A stretch of DNA of 64,000 nt, from positions 1,364,001-1,428,000 of the forward strand of contig NZ_VFPA01000003.1 of assembly GCF_006716445.1 (NCBI RefSeq). The letters are read 5' to 3'. This document shows positions 40,058-48,186 of the stretch, piece after piece. The stretch comes from Pseudonocardia kunmingensis. Its GTDB lineage: Bacteria > Actinomycetota > Actinomycetes > Mycobacteriales > Pseudonocardiaceae. The translations under genes and the position numbers were made by a program. Each line of letters opens with the position of its first letter. Within the stretch, counting starts at the first letter, position 1. The notes beneath the pieces are model-generated. The model ran no database searches. It had not been told where the DNA came from and was given only the letters and a program-made list of their open reading frames with translations.

Positions 40058-42255
40058 CCGCCCCCCGGACGGGCAGCAGGAGGCTCGCGCGGATCATCGC
40101 CGCGAGCGTCGCGCTGAGCGCCGTCGCGCTCCCGGTGATGCCGGCCGCCGCCCTGGCGGCGCCGGCCGGCACCGCCGCGGCGGCCGCGCCGGCGCAAGAG
40201 ACGCAACCGCCCGGGGACAGCGGCGGCAGCGGCGACACCGGCGGCAGTGACACCCCACCCGACAACGGTGGGGATGACGGCGGCAGCGGCGGCGACGGGA
40301 ACAGCGGCGGTAGCAACGGCGGCGGCGCCAGCAACCCGGAGCCGACCCGCAGGCCCGCGCCGCAGAGCCCCAGGCCCGACCCCGAGGCCGAGGCCCGCAA
40401 GAAGGCCGAGGAGCAGGCGGCCAAGGACGAGGCCAAGCGCCAGCGCGAGGCCGAGAAGGCCGCCGAGCAGGCCGCGAAGGCCGCCCGGGAGGCTGCGGAG
40501 GATCGCGCCGAAGCGGCCAGGAAGGCGGCCCGCGAGGCCGCCGAGCGGGCCGAGCAGGCGGCGAAGGCCCGGGAGTCCTGGGACTCCCGGGGCAGGCCGC
40601 ACCAGATGATCACCGTGCGGGAGGACCGCGTCGAGGTCGTCGACGAGGGGCGCCTCGAGACCCTGGTCCCCCGCCGCGGGGGCACGATGTCCCTGCAGGC
40701 CCTCGACGACATGGTGCCCCGGGACTGGCTCACGATGGACGGGGGCAGCGCCACGCTCTCGGCCACCCTCGTGCTCACCCCGGGCACGGCGATGGAGATC
40801 GGTCCGGACGTCCAGACGCTGCGGCTGACCGGTGGCCCCGAGATCCCCGACGCGTCCGCGATCTACACCGGCGGCGGCCGGTTGAACCTGCAGGGCGTCA
40901 CGATCTCCTCGATCGACCCGGCGACCCAGCAGCCGCTGCCGTTCGAGGCGGTGGGTCGCCCGTTCATCGAGGTCACCGGGGGCGGCGAGCTCAACGCCAC
41001 CGACACCACGATCACCGACATGGGCACGCCGGAGCACGGCGAGGAGAGCGCCGAGCCGGGCCTCGGGTTCAACCCGGGCAGCACCGGGTCGCTCGTTCGC
41101 ACCACCCTGCAGCGCAACAACGTCGGCGTCGAGCTGTCCGAGTCCCGGAACGTGAAGATCGACGGGCTCACGGTCAGCGAGTCCGAGGGCGAGGGCCTCG
41201 TCCTCAACGGCGACCAGGGCACGACGCTGGCCGGGATCCGCGCCGAGGGCAACGGCGGCAACGGCGTGTACGTCAGCGGCGAGTCCAACGCCCCGATCAC
41301 CGGGATCAGCACCGCGGGCAACGGGCTCTACGGCGTCGTCGTGACCGGGCGGCCGGGGGCGCAGGTCACGGGTATCACCACCGAAGGTGACCAGGCGGGC
41401 GGGCTCCGGCTCAACCAGGCCGTCGACGTGACGGTCAGCGACTTCACCGCGAACGACCAGCCGATCGGCGTCTTCACCCACGTCGGCAGCACGGGCATCG
41501 TGCTCGACGGGCTGAAGATGACCGGCGGGCGCCGCGGCGTGGTGGTCGAGAAGAGCACCACCAACCTCGATCTGCGCAACTCCACGATCGAGGGCTCCCG
41601 GGTCTCCGCGGTCAACATCGGCGGCAAGGACATCCGCGTCAACGGCGTGCAGCTCGCGGACGCCAGGGCCGCGGTGCGCCTCGAGCGCGGCTCCGGGCAC
41701 ATCGACCTCACCGGTGTGACGATCGACGGCGGCCGGGACGGGATCGTCGCCTCCGCCGGCGCCGAGGAGGTCGTCATCAACGAGCTCACGGCGAACCACG
41801 TCCAGGAGGACGCGATCCGCACCGAGAGCCCGGGCATGCAGATCAACGGCGGCACGATCACCGGTGGCACCACCGGCATCGACGTGGCCGCCGCCGCGAC
41901 GATCAGCGCCATCACGATCAACGGTTCGAGCGAGGGGATCCACTCCCGCTCCCCCGAGCTGGTGCGGGCCGAGAACATCGCGATCGACGCCATCGACCTG
42001 GGCCTCAACGTCGGGCTCGGCAGCCCGTTCGTCCTCGCCAACTCCAGCGTGCACGCCCTGGAGGCGTTCCGTGGGTCGTTCCAGCAGGAGGGTGTGAACA
42101 ACTTCAGCCTCCCGCCGCTGAACCTCCTGGGCGCCATCGGCGTGCCGCTGATCCTGCTGGCTATCGTGCTGGAGCAGGTGCACAGCTTCCGCCAGCGCAA
42201 GGTCGGCGGCAACAAGCGGCGCGTGCCACCGGCGATCCCGGTGGGCGCCGGGTGA
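40054..42255 (+). CDS. Secreted beta-helix protein with coiled coil and C-terminal membrane anchor, copy A
   Basis: 733 residues, no named family that I recognise. Order: Sec signal (1-36), Gly/Ser/Asp-rich linker (~45-95), an Ala/Glu/Lys coiled coil (~108-172), WDSRGRPHQM junction, then ~450 residues of right-handed parallel beta-helix repeats (GNGGNGVYVSGES, TTGIDVAAAATISAITINGSSEG and similar). A transmembrane helix near the C-terminus (LLGAIGVPLILLAIVLEQV) ends in a basic cytoplasmic tail. The fold is that of carbohydrate epimerases and lyases, but I see no DPH site, so a polymer-guiding or scaffold role in the cell wall is proposed. ATGA overlap with the synthase argues for joint function. 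Confidence 0.78.
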   Translation: MTAPRTGSRRLARIIAASVALSAVALPVMPAAALAAPAGTAAAAAPAQETQPPGDSGGSGDTGGSDTPPDNGGDDGGSGGDGNSGGSNGGGASNPEPTRRPAPQSPRPDPEAEARKKAEEQAAKDEAKRQREAEKAAEQAAKAAREAAEDRAEAARKAAREAAERAEQAAKARESWDSRGRPHQMITVREDRVEVVDEGRLETLVPRRGGTMSLQALDDMVPRDWLTMDGGSATLSATLVLTPGTAMEIGPDVQTLRLTGGPEIPDASAIYTGGGRLNLQGVTISSIDPATQQPLPFEAVGRPFIEVTGGGELNATDTTITDMGTPEHGEESAEPGLGFNPGSTGSLVRTTLQRNNVGVELSESRNVKIDGLTVSESEGEGLVLNGDQGTTLAGIRAEGNGGNGVYVSGESNAPITGISTAGNGLYGVVVTGRPGAQVTGITTEGDQAGGLRLNQAVDVTVSDFTANDQPIGVFTHVGSTGIVLDGLKMTGGRRGVVVEKSTTNLDLRNSTIEGSRVSAVNIGGKDIRVNGVQLADARAAVRLERGSGHIDLTGVTIDGGRDGIVASAGAEEVVINELTANHVQEDAIRTESPGMQINGGTITGGTTGIDVAAAATISAITINGSSEGIHSRSPELVRAENIAIDAIDLGLNVGLGSPFVLANSSVHALEAFRGSFQQEGVNNFSLPPLNLLGAIGVPLILLAIVLEQVHSFRQRKVGGNKRRVPPAIPVGAG

Positions 42256-42268
42256 GGAGACCCCCGAG

Positions 42269-43186
42269 ATGTTCTCGAGGACGTCCACGTCCCTGAGCTC
42301 CGGACGCGCCGTCGCGGCCGTCCTGGGCTCCCTGCTCCTCGGTGTCGCGGGCTGCGGCGCCGGGGAGCAGGACGGCGGACCCGCGACGACGAGCCCCGCG
42401 CAAGCGGGCGAGGGCGTCGAGCCGGCCGCCCTCGAGGACTTCCTGGGCAACGACCTGACGATCGCCGAGAAGGGCGACTTCGGCCTCGACATCGCGTCGC
42501 TGGTCGACGACCCGAGCGCCCCGGGCGGCACCCTGCTGCGGGCGTCCTACCCGGAGGGGTCGGCCAGCCGCGGGACCGACGGTCCCGACGGCGGCCTGCA
42601 GGCCTACATGGAGCTGCCGTCCCCGGCGGAGGTGCTCGACCTGACCTACCAGGTGCGCTTCCCGGAGGGTTTCGACTTCGTCAAGGGCGGCAAACTGCCC
42701 GGGCTCTACGGCGGCACGGAGAACAGCGGCGGTGACGTCCCCGACGGCACCGACGGCCTCTCCACGCGCTACATGTGGCGCACCGGCGGGGAGGGCGAGG
42801 TGTACGCCTACCTGCCCAGCTCCGAGGAGCACGGCACGTCGCTCGGCCGGGGCTGCTGGACCTTCACGCCCGGCGAGTGGACGACGATGCGCCAGCGGGT
42901 GCAGCTGAACACCCCGGGCACGGCGGACGGCCGCATCACCGTCTGGCAGGACGAGCGGCTCGTCCTCGACCGGGGCGGCCTCGAGTTCCGCTCCACCGAC
43001 CAGCTCGCCATCGACGGCGTCTTCTTCTCCACGTTCTTCGGCGGAGACGACTCGTCGTGGGCGAGCCCGGTGGACCAGCACGTCGACTTCGCGGCGTTCG
43101 AGCTCGCCGAGGGCTCCGAGCCGCCGCCCGGCCCGCCGCCGACTCCCGGCGACGACAGCGACTGCGGTACACCCGGCGGGTCGTGA
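42269..43186 (+). CDS. Polysaccharide-lyase-like lipoprotein (PL14/PL20-like jelly roll)
   Basis: 305 residues. Signal peptide with lipobox VAGC (Cys29), so surface-anchored. The mature domain carries VKGGKLPGLYGG, YMWRTGGEGEVYAYL, GEWTTMRQRVQLNTPG and DGVFFSTFFGGDDSSW, the strand pattern of PL14 alginate/glucuronan lyases and PL20 glucuronan lyases. The predicted role is cutting the polyuronate made by this locus, for chain-length control or release. A Pro-rich tail ends it. Only copy A has this gene; copy B has a 43-bp gap at the same place. Exact family and substrate need profile searches. Confidence 0.7.
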   Translation: MFSRTSTSLSSGRAVAAVLGSLLLGVAGCGAGEQDGGPATTSPAQAGEGVEPAALEDFLGNDLTIAEKGDFGLDIASLVDDPSAPGGTLLRASYPEGSASRGTDGPDGGLQAYMELPSPAEVLDLTYQVRFPEGFDFVKGGKLPGLYGGTENSGGDVPDGTDGLSTRYMWRTGGEGEVYAYLPSSEEHGTSLGRGCWTFTPGEWTTMRQRVQLNTPGTADGRITVWQDERLVLDRGGLEFRSTDQLAIDGVFFSTFFGGDDSSWASPVDQHVDFAAFELAEGSEPPPGPPPTPGDDSDCGTPGGS

Positions 43187-43229
43187 CCCCCGCCCACCCG
43201 AGCACACCGACCTGAGGAAGACCGAGACG

Positions 43230-44582
43230 ATGGCCATGCCCCCCGCCCGCCGCACGTTGCGCGCCACCACCCTCGGTGTGCTGGTGGCCGCGTCGGCCCT
43301 GCTCGCCGGCGCGTGCTCGGCGCCCACGCCGGACCCGCTCACCCGCCAGGAGGCCGCTCCCAAGGCGACGGTCGACCCGGCGCAGCCGTGCAGCCGCGAA
43401 GCGCCCGCTGCGACCGGCGGCGAGCAGCAGGCGAGCGGGGACGTCAGCGCGAGCTTCACCGCGGCGACGAACACGATCGAGCTCCGCAGCGGCACCGGCG
43501 TGTCGCTGCCCGCGCTGGCGGACGCCGTCGGCAACGACAACGCCCTGCGCGAGGTCGGCGAGGGCGAGTGGGAGCTGCGCGCGGACATCTCCGTGGTCGG
43601 GGAGGCCTCGCTGCACATCAAGACGCCCGAGGTGCGCTGGCTGAAGCTGGTGAGCGAGGACGGCAAGATCGCCTCGCTGAAGCCGCTCGGCGGCGGCCTC
43701 GAGATCGACGGCTCCTGCATCACGTCCTGGGACCCGGCCACGAACACCGCCGACACCAACCAGGACGACGGCCGCGGCTACATCCTCGCCCGCGACGGCG
43801 CCGAGATGAACATCGACAACGCCGAGATCCGGTACCTCGGGAGCGGCGACGTCGAGTCCTACGGCCTGTCCTGGCGCACCGAGGGCACCACCGGGGGCAT
43901 CACCAACAGCGTCGTCTCGCACAACTACTTCGGCCTCTACAGCTACGAGGTCGGCGGCCTCGTCGTGGCGGACAGCGAGTTCCACGACAACACGCTGTAC
44001 GGGGTCGACCCGCACACCGGATCGCACGACATGACGATCGAACGCAACGTCGTGCACGACAACGGCAAGCACGGGATCATCCTCGCCGAGGACTGCACCG
44101 ACAGCGTCATCCGCGACAACATCGTCTACCGCAACAACCACCACGGGATCGTGCTCTACCTGCGGTCGGACCGGAACACCATCGAAGGCAACGACACCTT
44201 CGCCAACGCCGCGCAGGGCATCAACATCAACGAATCCAACGACAGCATCATCCGCGGCAACCGGGTCTACGACAACAACGAGTCCGGCATCGGCATCACC
44301 CAGACCAGCCAGAACAACCTCGTCGAGAACAACCAGGCCCGCGGCAACAAGCAGGACGGCGTCCGGGTGGTGAGTGAGGCGGCGCAAACCACGCTGCGCG
44401 CCAACACGCTCGGCGAGAACGGCCGCTACGGGGTCTACGTCGACGTGGACGGGGATGTCGACATCGCCGACAACACCATCTTCGCCAACCGTTCCGGAAT
44501 CATGCTCAAGGGCTCGGCCGTGGTTCCCGACGGGGACAACAGCATCTTCAGCAACGCCGAGGATGCGATCGTCAACGACTGA
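43230..44582 (+). CDS. Mannuronan C5-epimerase-like beta-helix lipoprotein (AlgG/AlgE type), copy A
   Basis: 450 residues. Export signal ending LLAGAC (likely lipidated Cys29), a ~60-residue linker, then a beta-helix. The alginate C5-epimerase active site is plain: YGVDPHTGSHDMTIERN (Tyr257, Asp260, His262) followed by NVVHDNGKHGIILAEDC, matching the AlgG/AlgE DPH motif and next coil. It should convert one uronic residue to its C5 epimer (for alginate, mannuronate to guluronate) on the finished polymer outside the membrane. Inferred substrate: the polymer made by the adjacent synthase. The coils from residue ~200 on are nearly identical to copy B, while the N-termini differ. Confidence 0.83.
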   Translation: MAMPPARRTLRATTLGVLVAASALLAGACSAPTPDPLTRQEAAPKATVDPAQPCSREAPAATGGEQQASGDVSASFTAATNTIELRSGTGVSLPALADAVGNDNALREVGEGEWELRADISVVGEASLHIKTPEVRWLKLVSEDGKIASLKPLGGGLEIDGSCITSWDPATNTADTNQDDGRGYILARDGAEMNIDNAEIRYLGSGDVESYGLSWRTEGTTGGITNSVVSHNYFGLYSYEVGGLVVADSEFHDNTLYGVDPHTGSHDMTIERNVVHDNGKHGIILAEDCTDSVIRDNIVYRNNHHGIVLYLRSDRNTIEGNDTFANAAQGININESNDSIIRGNRVYDNNESGIGITQTSQNNLVENNQARGNKQDGVRVVSEAAQTTLRANTLGENGRYGVYVDVDGDVDIADNTIFANRSGIMLKGSAVVPDGDNSIFSNAEDAIVND

Positions 44583-44595
44583 CGACGGCACCGCA

Positions 44596-44610
44596 CCGGC
44601 GTTGCGCCGG
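44596..44610 (+). terminator. Small hairpin after the copy A epimerase
   Basis: CCGGCG-TTG-CGCCGG, 14 bp beyond the stop; a compact stem that could end the copy A transcript. Confidence 0.45.
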
Positions 44611-44681
44611 ATCACCCGGTAGAACCGGCTCTCCACTCGAACGGGTCCCCTTCACCGAACGCGCGGGCCGCGCGCCGCCTC

Positions 44682-44687
44682 TAATCT
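44682..44687 (+). promoter_or_regulatory. Candidate -10 box for the PL7 lyase gene
   Basis: TAATCT in an otherwise GC-rich 160-bp gap, 57 bp before the GTG start of the lyase. No good -35 is seen. Suggests the lyase has its own promoter. Confidence 0.4.
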
Positions 44688-44743
44688 GGGGCGCGTTGTC
44701 GCTCCCCGAGAACGGGCGAGGACGTCCGAGCCGGGAGGGACTC

Positions 44744-45541
44744 GTGTCGCGGATTCCGTCATTGCTCGTCGTCCTCGTCACCGTCGCGCTGCCGCCGCTC
44801 CCCGATCCGGACCTGTGCATCGGCGTGTTCGGGTGCCGGCCGGGCGGTGGCACGATCCTGGAAGAGGTCCTCCCGCCGATCTCGGACCTGCGGGTGCCTG
44901 CGGACCTGATCGACCTCGGGGACTGGTACCTGACGCTGCCCACCGGTGAGGAGGGCGACCCGGACGACGTCTACCCGCCCGACCTCGCCGCCTTCGACGG
45001 CGACTGGTTCCGGCTCAACGAGACGCGCGACGGCGTGGTGTTCCGGGCCAACGCGGGCGGGGTGACGACGGAGAACAGCAACTACCCGCGGTCGGAGCTG
45101 CGGGAGATGCGGGACGGCGAGCTCGCGAGCTGGTCGAACGAGACCGGTACGCACACGATGTCCCTCCGGCAGGCCGTCACCCGGATCCCGGAGGTCAAGC
45201 CGCACGTCGTCACCGCGCAGATCCACGGCGGGGACGACGACGTCGTGCTGGTGCGCCTGGAGGGTGAGCAGCTGCTCGCCGAGTACGACGACGGCGACAG
45301 CTCGGTCGTCATCGACCCGGCCTACGAGCTCGGCACGCCCTACGACCTGCGGATCACCGCGGCCGACGGCCGCATCGAGATCTTCTACGACGGGGAGCTC
45401 GCGGCGCGGATCCCGCGCAGCGGGTCGGGCTGGTACTTCAAGACCGGCGCCTACGTGCAGTCGAACCCGGAACGCGGTGACGATCCGGACGCCGTCGCCG
45501 AGGTCGTCCTGTACTCGCTCGAGGTGGAGCACTCTGAGTGA
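44744..45541 (+). CDS. PL7-type alginate lyase, secreted
   Basis: 265 residues. A short export signal (SRIPSLLVVLVTVALPP) precedes a jelly-roll lyase domain. All three PL7 motifs are present: RSELREM (Arg116-Met122), QIH (159-161), and YFKTGAYVQ (231-239), in which the second Tyr and the QIH His are the catalytic pair in the family. It cleaves alginate or a related polyuronate by beta-elimination. QIH (rather than QVH) is associated with guluronate-containing linkages in known PL7 enzymes. GTG 44744 is chosen because GGGAGGG lies 5-6 nt upstream. It sits between the two biosynthetic copies, which strongly suggests that their product is alginate-like. Confidence 0.85.
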   Translation: MSRIPSLLVVLVTVALPPLPDPDLCIGVFGCRPGGGTILEEVLPPISDLRVPADLIDLGDWYLTLPTGEEGDPDDVYPPDLAAFDGDWFRLNETRDGVVFRANAGGVTTENSNYPRSELREMRDGELASWSNETGTHTMSLRQAVTRIPEVKPHVVTAQIHGGDDDVVLVRLEGEQLLAEYDDGDSSVVIDPAYELGTPYDLRITAADGRIEIFYDGELAARIPRSGSGWYFKTGAYVQSNPERGDDPDAVAEVVLYSLEVEHSE

Positions 45542-45994
45542 GCGGTTCTCCGACCCCCCGGCGGCGGGCAAACGCTCGTGCGGCCGACCGGTTGCGCTCC
45601 CGGCGGGGCCACGTCGCCGAGCGGTGCCACCGTCGGCGCCCGATGCGCCGGACGGCTCCTCGCGCCGCGTGAACGGTCGCCCGGCAGGGGGATACGCAGA
45701 TCTGGCGAAACGGAGCGGAATTCACCGGACCAGGTGTAGTCTGCAGTGACGCACGTCACATCTCTGGTTACGGCCAGTTGAACAAAACCGCCCCACCTTC
45801 CCCACAAGAGTCGCTCCACAACGCCTCTATCATGCCGCTGAGCTGGAGCTACACCCCACTCCTCGGGCACGGCCCGGCAGTGTCGGTCACCGACCGTCAA
45901 CGCCCTCTACACGATCGTGGCACGCGCTATTGCGGAACCATCTCCTCAGGGACGCGACCGGTTCAACCGTCCAGAATGGGGAAGGTGCAATTCC
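45542..45994 (+). promoter_or_regulatory. Non-coding leader of exopolysaccharide copy B, with CRP/GlxR-like site
   Basis: 453 bp without a convincing gene. AGTGA-CGCACG-TCACA at 45745-45760 matches the CRP/GlxR pattern TGTGA-N6-TCACA at all but one position and is also a perfect GTGACG/CGTCAC palindrome. TAGTCT just upstream could be a -10 box. The final ~60 nt (45932-45994) resemble the copy A leader, with a hairpin around GACCGGTT/AACCGTC and GGGGAAGG as ribosome site. Suggests cAMP-type control plus a conserved leader. Confidence 0.5.
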
Positions 45995-46966
45995 ATGCAG
46001 TCGTCGAGGATCTTCATCGTCGGTTCCGGGGTCGTCGGGGCGGCGACCGGTGAGGGGTTCCTGAAGGCCGGACACGAGGTGACGTTCATCGATGTCTCCC
46101 AGCCCCGCATCGCCGAGCTCGCCGCCCGCGGGTTCGACGTCCGCAGCGAGATCGACCTGTCGGACGAGCCGGAGTCGCTGCTCTTCCTGACGCTGCCCAC
46201 CCCGAACGACGGGCACCGCTACGACCTGTCCGCGTTCAGCGCGGGCACCGCCGCCGTCGGACGGGCGCTGGCCGCCTCGCCGACCCACCACACCGTCGTC
46301 GTCCGCTCCACCGTGCCCCCGGGCACCACCGAGGGCCTGGTCAAGTCCACCCTCGAGGAGCACTCCGGCATGGTCGCGGGCGAGGGCTTCGGCCTCGCGT
46401 CCAACCCCGAGTTCCTGCGCGCGGTCTCCGCCGCCGAGGACTTCGCGCACCCGTGGATGACCGTCGTCGCGAGCCGGGACCCCCAGACGGTCGAGCGCCT
46501 GCGCGACCTGCTCTCCCCCTTCGGCGGCGAGCTGCGCACCTTCACCGACCCGGCCCAGGCCGAGTTCATCAAGTGCGCCCACAACATCTACAACGCCACG
46601 AAGATCAGCTTCTGGAACGAGATGTGGCTCGTCGCGCAGAAGCTCGGCGTCGACCTCGACCCGATCGCCGCCACCGTCGCCCGCTCGGCCGAAGGCTCCA
46701 TCAACCCGCAGTACGGCATCCGCGGCGGAGCCCCCTACGGCGGCGTCTGCCTGCCCAAGGACACCCAGGGGTTCCTCGGCTTCGCCGACAACATCGGCGT
46801 CGACATGCCGCTGCTCTCCGCCGTCGTCGAGACCAACGACCGCCTCGCCACCATCGTCTCCGACGAGGTCGACACCGCCACCCACGCCGCCAGCCACGCC
46901 CAGCTGCGCGAGAGCGCCGCGCACGGCGTCGTGGGCAGCGTCCGCCAGCAGCACGAGCCAGCATGA
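45995..46966 (+). CDS. Nucleotide-sugar 6-dehydrogenase, C-terminal domain absent, copy B
   Basis: 323 residues, near-identical to copy A over the first ~310: the same IVGSGVVGAATGEG cofactor loop, CAHNIYNATKISFWNE helix and YGGVCLPKDT active site (CLPKDTQ here, CLPKDTC in copy A). It lacks the same third domain and has a shorter tail than copy A. Provides the uronate donor for the copy B synthase, with which it overlaps by 4 bp (ATGA). An in-frame upstream extension to 45917 is not conserved in copy A, so the ATG at 45995 is used. Confidence 0.82.
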   Translation: MQSSRIFIVGSGVVGAATGEGFLKAGHEVTFIDVSQPRIAELAARGFDVRSEIDLSDEPESLLFLTLPTPNDGHRYDLSAFSAGTAAVGRALAASPTHHTVVVRSTVPPGTTEGLVKSTLEEHSGMVAGEGFGLASNPEFLRAVSAAEDFAHPWMTVVASRDPQTVERLRDLLSPFGGELRTFTDPAQAEFIKCAHNIYNATKISFWNEMWLVAQKLGVDLDPIAATVARSAEGSINPQYGIRGGAPYGGVCLPKDTQGFLGFADNIGVDMPLLSAVVETNDRLATIVSDEVDTATHAASHAQLRESAAHGVVGSVRQQHEPA

Positions 46967-48186
46967 ACCTCCCGGTCTACTACTACGTGCTGGGCACCCC
47001 TCTCGGCGTGCTCGGCCTCTTCCGCTGGGCCTGCTGGCTCGTCCGGCGCGTCCCCGCGGTGCTCTACCGGCCCTTCCTGGAGGAGCACCGCCTGTCGATG
47101 AGCCTGGTCGTGCCGGTGTACCAGGAGGACCCCGAGATCTTCGCGGCGGCGATCGAGTCCTGGCTGGCCAACGACGTCGAAGAGATCATCCTCGTGATCG
47201 ACGCCTCCGACCGGACCTGCCAGGAGATCGCCCGGCGCTACCCGGTCACCGTCGTCATCACCACCGTGCCGGGCAAGCGCGACGCGCTGCGCCGCGGGTG
47301 GCGCAGGGCGACCAGCGACCTCGTGGCCCTGGTCGACTCGGACACGCTCTGGGCCTCGGACGTGGCCCGGGAGGTGTGCAAGCCGTTCGCCGACCCCCGC
47401 ATCGGCGGCGTCGGCACCCGCCAGTCGGTCTACGGCTCGAAGGGCTTCCTCGCCCGCATCACCGACATGTTCCTCGACCACCGCTACTTCGACGAGAACG
47501 CCAGCCAGAGCCTGCTGGGCAAGGCGGTCTCGTGCCTGTCCGGGCGCACCGCGGTCTACCGGCGCGAACTGCTGCTCGAGATCGAGGACGACTTCATGGA
47601 CGAGACGTTCTGGGGCGTCCCGTGCCTGTCCGGTGACGACAAGCGCCTCACGACCCTCGTCCTCGAGCGCGGGCACCTCACGTACATGCAGCGCACCGCC
47701 GAGGTGTGGTCGACCTTCCCCGACCGCTGGCGGATCTTCTTCCGGCAGCGGCTGCGGTGGGCCCGCAACACCTGGCGCTCGGACCTGCGCGCGCTGTCCA
47801 AGCCGTGGGTGTGGCGCCACCCGTTCCTCGCCTACACGATGATCGACAAGGGCCTCGCCAGCTTCACGCTGCTGCTCGGGCCGATCTTCATGATCGTCGC
47901 GCTCGCCACCCAGAACTGGATCTTCGCGGGCGTGCTCGCCCTGTGGTGGCAGATCAGCCGGTCGGCCAAGCTGCTGCCGCACATCCGCCGCCGGCCGTCG
48001 AGCTTCTTCCTCGTGCCGGGCTACGTGGTCGTCTCCTGGCTGATGGCCCTGATCAAGCTGCAGGCGCTGATGACGATCCGGCGCCAGCGCTGGCTGACGC
48101 GCGAGGTCGCCGTGGAGAACGGCGAGGTCGTGCGCACCAGCGAACCGGAGCAGCACCCGCAGCGGCGGACGGAGATCGCGGTATGA
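46963..48186 (+). CDS. Processive GT2 polysaccharide synthase, copy B
   Basis: 407 residues, same architecture as copy A: N-terminal helix, MSLVVPVYQED, LVALVDSDTLW, CLSGRTAVYRR, SGDDKRLTT, RQRLRWARNTW, and C-terminal helices. The catalytic core is highly conserved between copies, while the N-terminal loop (residues ~25-45) and the last ~25 residues differ; copy A's acidic C-terminal tail is missing. It likely makes the same or a closely related polymer. ATGA overlap with the next gene. Confidence 0.85.
   Translation: MNLPVYYYVLGTPLGVLGLFRWACWLVRRVPAVLYRPFLEEHRLSMSLVVPVYQEDPEIFAAAIESWLANDVEEIILVIDASDRTCQEIARRYPVTVVITTVPGKRDALRRGWRRATSDLVALVDSDTLWASDVAREVCKPFADPRIGGVGTRQSVYGSKGFLARITDMFLDHRYFDENASQSLLGKAVSCLSGRTAVYRRELLLEIEDDFMDETFWGVPCLSGDDKRLTTLVLERGHLTYMQRTAEVWSTFPDRWRIFFRQRLRWARNTWRSDLRALSKPWVWRHPFLAYTMIDKGLASFTLLLGPIFMIVALATQNWIFAGVLALWWQISRSAKLLPHIRRRPSSFFLVPGYVVVSWLMALIKLQALMTIRRQRWLTREVAVENGEVVRTSEPEQHPQRRTEIAV

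Noticed and set aside
39859..42531. An 890-codon minus-strand frame opposite the beta-helix protein
   Set aside because: Shadow of the plus-strand gene: no motif, and composition typical of antisense high-GC frames.
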